This document shows, in pieces, positions 36,817 through 46,734 of a DNA stretch of 64,000 bases. The stretch covers positions 434,001 to 498,000 of the forward strand of contig NZ_CP026109.1 of the NCBI RefSeq assembly GCF_002902965.1, read 5' to 3'. The position numbers were made by a program, and so were the translations under genes. The first letter of the stretch is position 1. The number at the start of each line of letters is the position of its first letter. This stretch comes from Paraburkholderia hospita. GTDB lineage: Bacteria > Pseudomonadota > Gammaproteobacteria > Burkholderiales > Burkholderiaceae. The notes under the pieces were generated by a model that was not told the origin of the DNA, searched no databases, and worked only from the letters and a program-made list of their open reading frames with translations.

Positions 36817-37871
36817 ATGATTACTCGCGTTGGTGTGGATCTGGCCAAGAATGTGATGCAGGTTCACGCAGTTGACGGCGCCTAACGTGTCGTTGTACGG
36901 AAGGCGATTTCTCGCGAACGGTTTGTGAATTGGTTCGCCGATCTTGAGCCTTGTTTGGTGGCGACGGAAGCGTGCGGCGGTGCCCATTATTGGGCGCGCA
37001 AGTTACGCTCGCTCGGACACGATGTCCGGCTCATTCCACCGCAATTCGCTGCCCCTATCGCAAAAGGAGGTCCACACGTGAAGAATGATGCACAGGATGC
37101 CGAGGCAATCTGCGAAGCGGCTAGCCGTCCACAGATGCGTTGCGTGCCGATCAAGTCGCCTGCCCAGCGAAGCGTGCTTGTCCTTCACCGCATGCGGACC
37201 GGATTCGCCGAGGAGCGTACCGCGCTGGTGAATCGGTTGCGCGGGCTGCTTGCCGAGTTCGGCGTCTTTCTGCCGCAAGGCATCCATTCGTTGCTAAGCA
37301 CTTCGTCGAACGTCTCGAGGACGGTAGCAACGAACTTACAGGTCCTGCGCGCCAGGCGCTGATGCGTGGCTGGATGCAGTGCCAGGTGCTGGATCAGGAA
37401 ATCGCCTGGCTCGAAAAGCAGATCACTGAACACGCCGTCCATGATAGACAGGCGCAACATTGCATGGAGGTGTGCGGCGTGGGCCCACTGACCGCATCTG
37501 CCGCTGTCGCAACTGTTGTCGACGCGCGGCAGTTCAAAAATGGTCGTCAGATGGCAGCTTGGCTCGGTACCGTACCCAGGCAGAATAGCAGCGGCGGCAA
37601 ACAACGGCTTGGACGCATCACCAGGCAAGGCAACGACTATCTGCGAACCTTGCTATATCAGGGCGCGCGTTCTGCCATTCGTACTGCACCGCGACGGGCC
37701 GACAGGCTCTCGCGCTGGATCGTTCAGCTGCAGGCCCGCGTCGGCTATTACAAGACCTTGGTCGCCGTCGCCAATAAGCATGCGCGCATTCTCTGGGCCG
37801 TGCTCGCGAAGGGCGAGAAATTCGATCCATCACATGTGGACCATGCTCCGCGTGTGGTAACACACATGTAA
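36817..37871 (+). pseudogene. IS110 family transposase (IS1111-like), inactive
   Basis: ATG 36817 opens MITRVGVDLAKNVMQVHAVD with the first catalytic Asp, but a TAA stands at 36883. The frame continues FADLEPCLVATEACGGAHYW and LIPPQFAAPIAKGGPHVKND. A second frame change near 37290 leads to the C-terminal domain (CGVGPLTASAAVATV, FKNGRQMAAWLGTVPRQNS, GGKQRLGRITRQGN), which contains the serine region. Two lesions make it a dead copy. Confidence 0.8.
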
Positions 37872-38477
37872 ACCAGGAGCCGACCAGTAATTACTCCACG
37901 CTCGAAGACGCATAGGTAAAGGATAGCGGACAGGTCAGACCGGCAGCGGGCGAACTCGATGAACCGTAAGGCGGCACAGCGAATCGACTCGCCGACCCGG
38001 GGATGGAGTCCCGCTACGCGGTTACTATCCGGGCCCGGGCTCAGCAGCTGTTATAGCGCCCAATAAGGCCGTTTATAGGCATGCAGTCTGTCTCTCCGCC
38101 ATCCACGCCGCTCACGTCTCGAGTGCTGGCTACCGGTACTTGGCCAATGACCCATCGAAACCTGCTTGCAGAAATGGGGAGGTCCTTATAAGCGGTTCAA
38201 TTCGGGTCGTCCCGCATATCGCGTTGCCTCTTTTCTCATATCGCGCGTGAGTTAAACAAAACATTTAATTGTGCGGGTGCCACTCATCTCACCACCCAGC
38301 GTCACGGCTTCATTGGTAGGGCTTGCGCGACGTGACTCAGGATCGTTACTGTCGCATTGTGCTAACCGCTCGCCGGGTGCATGCTTGGTTTGGCCTATGT
38401 CGTAGTACGCACATGACGGAACGCCTTCGCGATGCCACTCGTTGGCGTAGCGTTACAGAACACATCGAGCCTTGTCC
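37872..38477. other. IS110 flank and intergenic region
   Basis: The 200 bp after the transposase stop are rich in short GC palindromes, as usual for the downstream flank of IS110-type elements. No gene is seen between here and the DksA/TraR gene. Confidence 0.4.
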
Positions 38478-38861
38478 ATGATCACCCTCACCTGTTCCGA
38501 ACTCGGGCTGTTACAACAAAGGCTCTGCGAGCGCCGTCGTGAGCTGCTGGCGACGCTGCGCGGCGAATACGGCGATCTCGCCGGAGCACGGCCGCCCGAA
38601 GAGCTGGGCCCCGAGTCGCATCCCGACGAGACCGCATCGCGCAAAGCGAGCGTTCACTTGCGCACTGCGCTCGCGCGGCACGATTTCGACGAACTGCAGC
38701 AGATCGACGCGGCGCTGGCACGCATCGCTGCCGGCCGCTACGGGGCATGCGTCGATTGCGGCGACCCGATCGGTTATGAGCGGCTTGTCGCCGCGCCCTA
38801 CACGGCCCGCTGCGTTTCATGCCAGACGGCGTTCGAACAACACCGCGCCACCCGTCAATAG
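38478..38861 (+). CDS. DksA/TraR-type zinc-finger protein
   Basis: A 127-residue protein with an N-terminal coiled coil (LGLLQQRLCERRRELLATL) and C-terminal C4 zinc finger CVDCGDPIGYERL and CVSCQ. DksA/TraR proteins bind the RNA polymerase secondary channel and alter promoter response, often with ppGpp. It starts at ATG 38478; TTG 38472 is possible. It is shorter than housekeeping DksA (about 150), so probably an accessory paralog. Confidence 0.8.
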   Translation: MITLTCSELGLLQQRLCERRRELLATLRGEYGDLAGARPPEELGPESHPDETASRKASVHLRTALARHDFDELQQIDAALARIAAGRYGACVDCGDPIGYERLVAAPYTARCVSCQTAFEQHRATRQ

Positions 38862-39092
38862 GAAGCCCATCAGGTACAGAACGTCTTCTTGTCGCGATAG
38901 ACGCAGTAGCCCGTTGCACCCATCGACGCGTGCGAAAATTCGCAAGATCTAAACCGAAGTTCCGAGCTTGCTCGTAGTCATTACGCGGCCGGAAGTCCGC
39001 GCGGGCGCTGAACATTGGCGCCTTTATTAGGGAAGCGGAACAAAGTGGGGGCTGGAAGGTATGGCCCTGAATTTTGGTACGCTTGCGTGATT

Positions 39093-39776
39093 ATGGACGA
39101 AGAACCAGGCGTCGGGATTTATCGGCTCCAGGTATGGCTTCGCCAGATCAGTCCGATGATCTGGCGACGGCTTCTGGTGCGCAGCGACAGCACGATCACC
39201 GATCTGCACTACATCCTCCAGATCGCGTTTGGCTGGAGCGACGAGCATCTGAACCGTTTTCATATCCATGGCCAGGACTACGGCGTATACCACGACGGTG
39301 GAATCGGCTTCTCAACCGATCCAGCACACGTCCGGTTGGGCGATTTCCGCTTTCGTGTCAACGAACGGTTTCTCTACGAATACGATTTGAACGATGGATG
39401 GGAACATCAGGTGCGCGTGGAGGCGCGCCTGGGGCTGGAGGAGAAACGCATCTATCCGTGCTGCATTGGTGGCAAGCGCCGAGCGCCGCCAGAGGACTGC
39501 GGCGGCCCGCATGCCTTCGTGACCCGCCGTGACGAAGTCCCGTTGGCAGTCGAGGAATTGATCGAAGATATCCGGGACGACCTCGACGCCAACGATCTGG
39601 AATCGATTCGCAATCGGATCGGAGACATCGACGAGTTGCGCGAATGGCTGACCCGGGACAGCTTCGACCGGCGCGCGGTCAACCACCGGCTCAAGCAATA
39701 CGCAACGCACGACGAATCCCGGATGTGGCAGCAGAAAGGAGCTGACCGTGAAGATTCGAATACAGGTGGTGATTGA
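39093..39776 (+). CDS. pRiA4b ORF-3-like IS accessory protein
   Basis: A 227-residue pRiA4b ORF-3-like protein: IYRLQVWLRQISPMIWRRLL, ITDLHYILQIAFGWSDEHLN, FLYEYDLNDGWEHQVRVE and a CCIGGKRRAPPEDCGG block. It starts at ATG 39093; the frame before that lies in the inverted repeat region. It precedes and overlaps the transposase gene, suggesting translational coupling and a role in transposition or its control. No biochemical function is established. Confidence 0.8.
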   Translation: MDEEPGVGIYRLQVWLRQISPMIWRRLLVRSDSTITDLHYILQIAFGWSDEHLNRFHIHGQDYGVYHDGGIGFSTDPAHVRLGDFRFRVNERFLYEYDLNDGWEHQVRVEARLGLEEKRIYPCCIGGKRRAPPEDCGGPHAFVTRRDEVPLAVEELIEDIRDDLDANDLESIRNRIGDIDELREWLTRDSFDRRAVNHRLKQYATHDESRMWQQKGADREDSNTGGD

Positions 39777-41178
39777 TGCCGAGGATGGCGAAGCGGAGAA
39801 AATCGAGGACGTCGCGCGGCTGGAACGGAGCTCGCTACGACCAGAGGAACTGGGCCTGACGCTTGCGGAGGCCAGGTCGCTGCTGCGCGGCATGCAGCAA
39901 AACACCGTCACCGCGCAGGTCGGGGAATACCTCGCGCGGTTTGCGAGCTGTCCGCACTGTGGCCGCCCTCGAACCCACAAGGGAAAACATGCCATCATCT
40001 ATCGAACCGTGTTCGGCAAATTGAACCTTGCCAGTCCCCGGCTCTACGATTGTCCTTGCCAGAAGCCGGGCCGGCATAGTTCAAGCCCGCTAGCCGAACT
40101 GCTGAGCATGCATACGGCGCCGGAACTGCTGTATCTGGAAACCAGGTTTGCGTCGCTGATGTCCTATGGCCTGAGCGTCGAAGTGCTGAGCGAAGTCTTG
40201 CCCATCGCCGACGAAATCACCCCTGCGACGGTGCGGCGACAACTCCATGCCGTCGCGGAACGGATCGAGAGCGAGCTGGGCGATGAACAGTTCACGTTCA
40301 TCGAAGGCTGTCCCAACGAGTGGGCGAAACAGCCGCCGCCGGGGCCGCCCTTGACGGTCGGCCTGGATGGCGGCTATGTTCACGCGTCGGACCAGAAATC
40401 CAGAACGGAGGGCTGGTTCGAAGTGATTGCTGGCAAGAGCGTCAAGACCGGAGGCAGCGCCAAGGTCTTTGCCTTCGTCAACCAGTACGATGAGAAACCC
40501 AAGCGCAGGTTGTACGAGGTGCTGAAATCACAGGGCCTGCAAATGAATCAGCAGGTCGTGTTCATGTCGGACGGCGGCGACACCGTCCGCGATCTGCAAA
40601 CGTATCTCAGCCCGGAATCCGAACATCTGCTGGATTGGTTTCACATCACGATGCGACTGACCGTCATGGGGCAGATGGTCAAGGGCATGGTGGCGGAACT
40701 GGGACCCGGCGACGGGGATCCGGCAACAGCCGCCCTTCTGGCCGATCTGAAAAAGCACCTGGAGAGCATCAAATGGAATCTCTGGCACGGCAACGTGCCG
40801 CATGCCCTGCAACGGATTGATGAGGTTGACGACGGTCTGGAAATGCTGGAAAAGAATCCGGCCAACAAGCCGAAAATGTTGAAAGCGGTGCGCGAGTTCC
40901 GCGGCTATATCGTGGCCAACCAGGCGTTCATCCCGAACTATGGTGACCGCTATCGGCACGACGAGACAATCTCAACGGCGTTCGTCGAATCCACCGTGAA
41001 CTACGTGGTCAGCAAGCGCTTTGTGAAGAAACAGCAAATGCGCTGGACCCAGCGCGGCGCGCACCTGCTGCTTCAAGCCCGCGCGCAGGTTCTGAACGAC
41101 GATTTACGCAACACGTTCGGACGATGGTTTCCGGGGATGAGAGCAGAGCCGCAGGCGCATTGGAAGGAGGCGGCATAG
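39748..41178 (+). CDS. ISKra4 family transposase
   Basis: A 476-residue transposase starting at GTG 39748 (MKIRIQVVIDAEDGEAEKIE) behind AAAGGAG. It has a zinc-finger-like CPHCGRPRTHKG, CPCQKPGRH, the catalytic-region motifs VGLDGGYVHA and MSDGGDTVRDL, the signature DWFHITMR and a conserved YGDRYRHDETISTAFVE with the final acidic residue. Stop codon lies five bases inside the right inverted repeat. No damage is visible, so this copy may be active. Confidence 0.88.
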   Translation: MKIRIQVVIDAEDGEAEKIEDVARLERSSLRPEELGLTLAEARSLLRGMQQNTVTAQVGEYLARFASCPHCGRPRTHKGKHAIIYRTVFGKLNLASPRLYDCPCQKPGRHSSSPLAELLSMHTAPELLYLETRFASLMSYGLSVEVLSEVLPIADEITPATVRRQLHAVAERIESELGDEQFTFIEGCPNEWAKQPPPGPPLTVGLDGGYVHASDQKSRTEGWFEVIAGKSVKTGGSAKVFAFVNQYDEKPKRRLYEVLKSQGLQMNQQVVFMSDGGDTVRDLQTYLSPESEHLLDWFHITMRLTVMGQMVKGMVAELGPGDGDPATAALLADLKKHLESIKWNLWHGNVPHALQRIDEVDDGLEMLEKNPANKPKMLKAVREFRGYIVANQAFIPNYGDRYRHDETISTAFVESTVNYVVSKRFVKKQQMRWTQRGAHLLLQARAQVLNDDLRNTFGRWFPGMRAEPQAHWKEAA

Positions 41179-41207
41179 CGGCTCCAGCCCCCACTTTGTT
41201 CCGCTCT

Positions 41208-41459
41208 CGCAAACACGCTGCCGCCGGCATCCAACAACGCTTGTGTAACTGGCCCCGCCAGATGCGCCTCGCGGCCGGCATCGTCTGGGAACACGTCGAA
41301 GATGCCGTACTCCGATCGCCCGAATCTGATCGCGAACCACGCGGTCGTTGCGGCTTCCGCCCGCCCCGTCGCGAGAGCGGAGCGCAGGACGGCTTCCGCC
41401 ATGGCGTCGTCGTTGCCGGCTTTGACTTCCAACCTGACGAGCAGACCTTTAGTGCCCAT
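41208..41459 (-). pseudogene. Antibiotic-biosynthesis-monooxygenase family protein, cut by IS
   Basis: ATG 41459 with GGAGGTGCCTC opens MGTKGLLVRLEVKAGNDDAM, an ABM-fold (dimeric alpha/beta barrel) protein, with TTAWFAIRFGRSEYGIFDVF. After about 84 residues the frame enters the right end of the IS element at 41207 and loses family resemblance. The missing C terminus was not found on the other side of the IS. Confidence 0.7.
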
Positions 41460-42047
41460 GAGGCACCTCCATTCGTGATCGACTGACCGTGAGCGCGTTG
41501 AGCGTGCAGTCCTTCGCGCTAACAAGCCAGCAGCGCGCAGTAGAGCCAGTGCCCTCCTTCCAGAGGACACCTTCGGTCCTGCGATCGTCGCCGGCGACAT
41601 CGGGCGAGCCATCTCGCCCGGCGAACGTGCGCGCGTGCAATGCTCCTCAACTGACACGATAGTGGATTTCGCCTCGCCATTCCAGGCGGGTCCGCTGGAA
41701 CCGGCTTGCCGTTACGGCTCTGGCAGCTGCGGCTTCACGCGCTCGCTGGCGCTCTGGAACCTCTTTGACCTCCCCCGAGGGACGTGGATCCGACTGGGAT
41801 GAGCAGCTGAACTACTCTTGCTGCGCCGCGCATAGTGTAAGAGCGCCGCCCGCCGGGTGGGCGGCGGAACTGTGGTGTGACGAGGCTCCGACTGTCTTGG
41901 TTAGAGCAATGCCAACAGGCATTAACATAACTGAAGATCGAAGCCTACATGTTGCGCCCGCGGCGATGTGGTTCCATGGGCGTCAGGTCGGTAACATGAC
42001 TTGCTACCAATGCCTGTTCGTCGGCAGCAAGCCGTCGGGAGCACACG
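41460..42047. other. Intergenic region with a strong GC hairpin
   Basis: No gene is seen. At 41844-41866 an 8-bp perfect stem (CGCCGCCC and GGGCGGCG, 7-nt loop) could be a transcription terminator without a U tract or a structured leader of the glyoxalase II-like gene. Confidence 0.45.
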
Positions 42048-42839
42048 ATGATCGTCGAGCGTATCTGGACTGGCAATGCCTACCGCAACTTCAACTACCT
42101 GATTGCATGTCCGGAAACCGGCGAGGCACTTGCCATCGACCCGCTGGACCATGAAAAATGCCTCGCCGCCGCGAAGGCCAGGGGTTGGCAGATCACCCAG
42201 ATCCTCAACACCCACGAACACCGGGACCACACCGGCGGCAACGAAGCGATGGTCGCGGCCACGGGCGCCAGGCTGCTCGCTCATTTCAAGGCCGTCGCCC
42301 GCATCGCGGGGGTGGACCGCGGTGTCAAGGCCGGAGACGTCATCAAGGTCGGGAAGCGGGTCGAACTCGAATGCATGGACACGCCGGGTCACACCATGTG
42401 CCACATCTGCCTGCGATCACATACCGACCAGCCGGCGCTGTTTTCCGGCGACACCCTGTTCAATGCGGGCGCCGGCAATTGCCACAACGGAGGCGATCCG
42501 AGCGAGCTGTACGCCACGTTTGTGGGCCAGCTCGCCAAACTGCCGGATGACACGAAGATCTACCCCGGGCATGACTACATCGAGAACAATCTGAGGTTCA
42601 CGTTGTCGCTTGAGCCGGAAAACGCCGCTGCCCGGGCCCTGCTTCCCCGCGTGGCTGGTCATGACCCGAAGACCTCGATCGTCACCACGCTCAAGGATGA
42701 AGAGCAATTCAACACCTTCTTCCGGCTTACGAGCGCAAGCGTGATCGCCAGGTTGCGGGAAAGCTTCCCGGATCTCCCGGAAGTACCCGATGCCAGGACG
42801 GTGTTTCTCAAGCTTCGCGAGTTGCGTAACAGGTGGTGA
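42048..42839 (+). CDS. gloB: Glyoxalase II-like MBL-fold hydrolase
   Basis: A 263-residue metallo-beta-lactamase-fold protein of hydroxyacylglutathione hydrolase type. The metal site is complete: THEHRDHTGG (His56, His58, Asp60, His61), TPGHTMCH (His115), SGDTLFNAG (Asp135) and IYPGHDY (His175). Family members hydrolyse S-D-lactoylglutathione in methylglyoxal detoxification. Relative to classic GloB it has CHNGGDPSELY instead of the usual GRxFEG loop, so the thioester substrate may differ. ATG 42048 follows GGGAGCACACG. Confidence 0.75.
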   Translation: MIVERIWTGNAYRNFNYLIACPETGEALAIDPLDHEKCLAAAKARGWQITQILNTHEHRDHTGGNEAMVAATGARLLAHFKAVARIAGVDRGVKAGDVIKVGKRVELECMDTPGHTMCHICLRSHTDQPALFSGDTLFNAGAGNCHNGGDPSELYATFVGQLAKLPDDTKIYPGHDYIENNLRFTLSLEPENAAARALLPRVAGHDPKTSIVTTLKDEEQFNTFFRLTSASVIARLRESFPDLPEVPDARTVFLKLRELRNRW

Positions 42840-43218
42840 TGCAGCAGGGCGCGGAGCGTTGCCGCTCGCCGCAATCGGGCCATTTCTGTGTAGAAGCATC
42901 ATCGAAGGTAGAGGGGGCCGAACCTCCGGGTTCAACCTCGCCAAAGCAGTCCCTGGCGGAAGCTGGCCCTGGCCAACAAGACGCCCCAACGAGCATTCGC
43001 TTTCAACTGGAGCGAAGGACGCCTCTGTTGGATCGAGGGCGGGTATTGGCGAAAGGCTGCATGCGGCTAGGGGCGGCCTGTCGAACGAACTGGCATCCCA
43101 AGGATGTTGGTGGGTACCATGGTGTTGGTGCCCGCGTCGACTTTCGAGAACAGAACAACATTTACAAGGTCACGTCGCGGCCTGTCATGTGCACGACCGT
43201 CGAACTCAGGAGGTCGAG
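42840..43218. other. Intergenic region, possible hairpin
   Basis: No gene. A small hairpin GAACC-TCCG-GGTTC lies at 42920-42933. The ankyrin reading frame is open upstream of 43219 but this part is not protein-like. Confidence 0.4.
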
Positions 43219-43863
43219 GTGCGCAAGACATCCAAAACATCACTTTTTGCTGCGGCGAGGATCTGGGACGAGCCCGCCGTCACCAAGATTTTGACTGCGG
43301 CACCCGGGCTAGTCACAGCAACTGATTCACGCGGGCGCACCGCGCTTCACCTGGCCTGTGCGGTCAAGCCAGGGAGCAGCACGCAACTCGCAGAGCCGAA
43401 TGGAATCAAAACCGCCGCCACCCTTCTCAAAGCTGGTGCTGACATTGAGAGTGCAGTGCCGATGGGCGAGGATGAGGGCGATTTCCGGGCGACACCGTTA
43501 TGGTACGTGGTCTCGCGCGGCGAAAATCTGCCACTGGCCGAGTTTCTTTTGCAGCGTGAAGCGAACGCAAGCTATTCGCTTTGGGCCGCGGTATGGCGCG
43601 ACGACGATGTCTTGTGTCGTGTTCTTCTGAAGTTCAAACCTGAGCTTGACCTCAGAGCACACGGCGAGACGCCGACCTTTTACGCCGCTCGCCTCAAGCG
43701 ACTGAAGACGTTGAATCTCCTGATCGAAGCTGGAGCGAATCCTTCCATCGCGGACTTCGGCGGTCGCGATGCCGTCGACATTGCACGGGCCCGGCACTTG
43801 CCGGGAGAAATCATCGAACGGTTGGAAGCCCTGAAGCGGCGCGGGCACACCGGTCGGGCGTGA
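43219..43863 (+). CDS. Ankyrin-repeat protein
   Basis: A 214-residue protein starting at GTG 43219 behind a strong AGGAGG site. Ankyrin units are visible as GRTALHLACAVKPGSS, AATLLKAGADIESAVP, ATPLWYVVSRGENLPLAEFL, ETPTFYAARLKRLKTLNLLI and ANPSIADFGGRDAVDIARA. No signal peptide or other domain is seen, so it is likely a cytoplasmic protein-binding module. No partner gene is adjacent. Confidence 0.75.
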   Translation: MRKTSKTSLFAAARIWDEPAVTKILTAAPGLVTATDSRGRTALHLACAVKPGSSTQLAEPNGIKTAATLLKAGADIESAVPMGEDEGDFRATPLWYVVSRGENLPLAEFLLQREANASYSLWAAVWRDDDVLCRVLLKFKPELDLRAHGETPTFYAARLKRLKTLNLLIEAGANPSIADFGGRDAVDIARARHLPGEIIERLEALKRRGHTGRA

Positions 43864-44270
43864 TTGTGCTGATGAACCACTTAAACAGGTCACGCGCTGC
43901 CGACAGCGACCGTCGCGGTCCGGCCACATACGGTCACTCAAATTGAGCCGCGCGATGACATTCGAGGGTCCGTTGCACCCTTTTGACGGACCTAGCTAGT
44001 GGCGTGGTAATGCGTTGGATATAGCTGCCTCGGCTTTTGCCAACCTCTCACTTCCTCGACAGTCACCTGTACCTTATCGAAGCCGCCCGATAAGGCACGA
44101 ATCTCTGTGTTCCCATCGGTCGGCGTGTATCTGTTGCGGCGGGCGGGAATCGGTCACAAGGCGCTGGCCGACCTCGCGCAGGGGAGCCGGCAGACCGACG
44201 TATGGTCCCTGTATATGACCTGCGTGCGGTCACGTATTCCGGGTAGCCCGAGCCAACTGAAGGTGACTGT
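43864..44270. other. Region without a recognisable gene
   Basis: Only short frames with no family motif. A repeated Arg/Gly-rich frame on the plus strand near 44107 has no ribosome binding site of note. Confidence 0.4.
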
Positions 44271-44798
44271 GTGGCAGACGGAAATTTTCTTCAGGACAAC
44301 CAGATATTGGCCGTCTTCTCGGCATTGACGTTCTTCGTCGCGTCGTTTGTCGTCTGGCGGGGCGGTGTTCTGGGCCGCTTCCGGACACCCGGGAAGGCAC
44401 AGCAGAGGGAGGCCCTCCGAACAGCGGCCTTGCTGGCGCGCCTGCGGTCCGCACGCGGTCCCGGTCGGTCGAGCAGGGGCGCCAGATTCTGGCGCGAACT
44501 CTTCGCCGACCTGGAAAGCGCGAGTCGCGAGGATGACATTTCCTGGGAGGTGGTATTCGCGGTGACCGAGGCGGTACAGGCAGAGGATTGCCGCACGGCA
44601 AAGCTTCGTGCGGTAATCAATCAAAGACCCGACGCAGGCCTGCTGGTACGCGTGGGTACGTGCTTTTCCCGGGCTTCAACGCCTGGTCGGCGAAAAGTGA
44701 TGCGATGGAGCAGTCGACAAGCGCGTGCGGTACCCATGTCGGCGCATTCGTCCGCTGAACTCCAGGAAGAAGCACGCGCGAAGAGGCCCGCCGCGTGA
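44271..44798 (+). CDS. Possible single-pass membrane protein
   Basis: A 175-residue frame from GTG 44271 (MADGNFLQDNQILAVFSALT) with AAGGTG upstream. One membrane helix spans about residues 11-30, followed by a basic stretch and a soluble region (ELFADLESASREDDISWEVV). The last 50 residues are Ser/Arg-rich and not protein-like, so the true end may be earlier. Not recognised. Confidence 0.35.
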   Translation: MADGNFLQDNQILAVFSALTFFVASFVVWRGGVLGRFRTPGKAQQREALRTAALLARLRSARGPGRSSRGARFWRELFADLESASREDDISWEVVFAVTEAVQAEDCRTAKLRAVINQRPDAGLLVRVGTCFSRASTPGRRKVMRWSSRQARAVPMSAHSSAELQEEARAKRPAA

Positions 44799-45032
44799 GC
44801 CGGTCATCCGCCTGGACAACTGGGTGAACTCGCCCTGCTCGCGTCGGACCTCCGAGCCCCTTCAACCGTCGCGCTGCCCCGTGCTTCCAGTTGTTCAACG
44901 CGTACCACTACCAGCATCCTACGAGATTGCGCAAGCGCGACTCGACCGACGCCGCCGAGTCGCAGTAGCCCACTTCCACAGAACCGCCTGACGGCTTCAG
45001 GTATCGCCGGTACAATCGAAGGAACCATCGCT

Positions 45033-45326
45033 TTGACCTCCAACATGACCGCACGCCCTGGCGTACAAGGCGATTTTTTGCAGATGCTCGTGAACGACAA
45101 GACCACCGTAAACGTGTTCCTCGTGAACGGCATCAGACTGAGCGGTCAACTGGCCGCCTTTGACCAGTTTGCAGTTCTGCTGGAGTCTGGCCCAGGCGCG
45201 CAACTTGTTTTCAAACATGCCATTTCGACCGTGCTGCCGGTCAATGGCAGGAGCCAGGTACGTGAGCCGACTGAGGTGCCGGTGAGTGGCGACAAGCCGA
45301 ACCACGTGCGAGGCCGTGTCCGATGA
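45033..45326 (+). CDS. hfq: Hfq RNA chaperone
   Basis: About 97 residues with the Sm1 motif DFLQMLVNDKTTVNVFLVNG and LSGQLAAFDQFAVLLES, and the Sm2 region VFKHAISTVLP, as in Hfq (KHAISTI). Hfq forms hexamers that anneal small RNAs with mRNAs. TTG 45033 has GAAGGAAC upstream; ATG 45045 is an alternative. It stands alone, without miaA or hflX, so it is an additional Hfq paralog rather than the usual housekeeping gene. The conserved lysine-His pair is present. Confidence 0.8.
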   Translation: MTSNMTARPGVQGDFLQMLVNDKTTVNVFLVNGIRLSGQLAAFDQFAVLLESGPGAQLVFKHAISTVLPVNGRSQVREPTEVPVSGDKPNHVRGRVR

Positions 45327-45349
45327 GAACTGCGATGACATGCCGTGGC

Positions 45350-45613
45350 TTACGCTTGACCTGCGCATAGCCACGCGACGTCCACGTCAAGAAGTTCAGA
45401 GAGGCGCGCGCAATCCGCACCCTTCGGAACGGTAACTCCGGCGCGCCAAAGGGTCACCTCGTGTTCCGGGACGCCAAGTGACCTGGCCACCCGACCGGAG
45501 GTCACCTTTGCGCGCTTGATGGTCATATCCAGCCGTGCCGCAAAGGCCCGCCTGGAGCCGTTGTGTTTGAGAGTGCCTTCCAGATGTACATCAAGATTCA
45601 GACGGTGATTCAT
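45350..45613 (-). CDS. XRE-like helix-turn-helix regulator
   Basis: An 87-residue DNA-binding protein with a helix-turn-helix of Cro/XRE type: VTSGRVARSLGVPEHEVTLW and SELLDVDVAWLCAG. The N terminus is beta-rich (LNLDVHLEGTLKHNGS). ATG 45613 has GGGAG 11 nt upstream. It is convergent with hfq, 23 nt apart. Target unknown. Confidence 0.55.
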   Translation of the reverse strand: MNHRLNLDVHLEGTLKHNGSRRAFAARLDMTIKRAKVTSGRVARSLGVPEHEVTLWRAGVTVPKGADCARLSELLDVDVAWLCAGQA

Positions 45614-46158
45614 GGCGTGCAATGCTCCCGGTAACTCATCCTGACCAAACGTACTTCAAGCTATGAGGGTGTGATACGACTTCGGACCTGTTTGGCATCA
45701 TCCCGCTTTGGTCTCCAGGCGGTCCGGGAAGTTCCACTTGCGGAATATCGGCTTGCGTGGAAAAGAGCGACGTGCTGTTCCACGACCGCGTCACACATCG
45801 CGATGCCATTGCAATAAGGGGCGCAGACGTTTCCAGTGGGTCGCGGCGCGAGAAAAACACTTCTTCAAGGGGGGCCCGGATAGACCGATTCAATTGGCAT
45901 CCCGACCGCTACCGTCCTGTAATGGAATCTTCGTCGTTCGCAGCTCCTGCACTCCTGCATCTGTCGACGTCCGCAGAGCCCCCTTACGCAGCCCAGCGCG
46001 GAGGACGTTGTACGGGCAATCGCGGCTGAGACCAATACACCTACGGAGCCGGTATCGAAAATGCAGCCGATACGCGAGCTTCCATACGACGCGCTTCATC
46101 AGTTGGTCATCGTTGCCGAACATGCTGGGCGTAGGGCATACATCTTCAGGAGGCGAAC
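45614..46158. other. Region without a recognisable gene
   Basis: Short frames only. It contains the upstream region of the phasin gene, whose promoter I cannot define. Confidence 0.4.
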
Positions 46159-46734
46159 ATGGCTGATTTTCAGGGACAAGCTGCTATGGCCCAGCAAGCA
46201 AATCTTGACTTCTTCTTCGGGCTGGCTGGCAGCATGCTGGAGGGCGAGGAAAAGCTCATCAGACTGAATCTGGACACGGCGAAGACGGCGTTTGCCGATT
46301 GGAATCGACATATGCAAGACGGGATGGCGAAAAAGGACAGACAGGAAGCTGGTGATATGCGAGACACATTGTTGCTGCCCTCGGCCGAGAAGGTCCTAGC
46401 GTACGAACGTCAGGTTGCCGAAATTGCGTCGACTACGCAAGCGCAGCTGTCAGAGGTCGTCAATGCCCGGTACCAGGAGGTCAGCCGCCAGGTTCAATCG
46501 TTCGCCGAGAATCTCGCGCAAAACGCCCCGGTCGGCTCGGAAGCCGCAATGGCATTTCTGAAACAGGCTATCACGCTGGCCAACGCCGCTCAGGAAAGCG
46601 TCCAAATTGCAACGAAGCAGGCAGTCGAAGACGCGCAAACCAACCCGGACGCCGCAACGAAGGCCGCATCGGAGGTGACCGAGGCAGCTGACCAGGCAGT
46701 CGAGAATGCGACGAAGTCGAAGGCGGGGAAGTAA
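46159..46734 (+). CDS. Phasin family protein
   Basis: A 191-residue phasin starting MADFQGQAAMAQQANLDFFF behind AGGAGG. Phasins coat polyhydroxyalkanoate granules; the helical pattern with LAGSMLEGEEKLIRLNLDTAK, YERQVAEIASTTQAQLSE, and the Ala-rich tail (EVTEAADQAVENATKSKAGK) is typical. No PHA synthase is adjacent. A second, broken phasin-like gene lies at 59665-60183. Confidence 0.8.
   Translation: MADFQGQAAMAQQANLDFFFGLAGSMLEGEEKLIRLNLDTAKTAFADWNRHMQDGMAKKDRQEAGDMRDTLLLPSAEKVLAYERQVAEIASTTQAQLSEVVNARYQEVSRQVQSFAENLAQNAPVGSEAAMAFLKQAITLANAAQESVQIATKQAVEDAQTNPDAATKAASEVTEAADQAVENATKSKAGK

Larger units (their letters stand above)
39031..41207. mobile_element. ISKra4-type insertion sequence, copy 2 (intact)
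   Basis: About 2.18 kb with terminal inverted repeats AGCGGAACAAAGTGGGGGCT plus GGA at 39034-39056 and its complement at 41183-41205. Both genes, the pRiA4b ORF-3-like accessory gene and the transposase, are open and overlap by 29 bp. It has inserted into an antibiotic-biosynthesis-monooxygenase gene at its right edge. Gene order matches copy 1 at 4.3 kb, but protein identity is low, so they are different elements of one type. Confidence 0.8.

Noticed and set aside
42920..42933. Hairpin as terminator of the glyoxalase gene
   Set aside because: Only five base pairs and no following T tract.
42790..43218. Upstream extension of the ankyrin frame
   Set aside because: It overlaps the glyoxalase gene and is low in protein character; GTG 43219 has a strong ribosome binding site.
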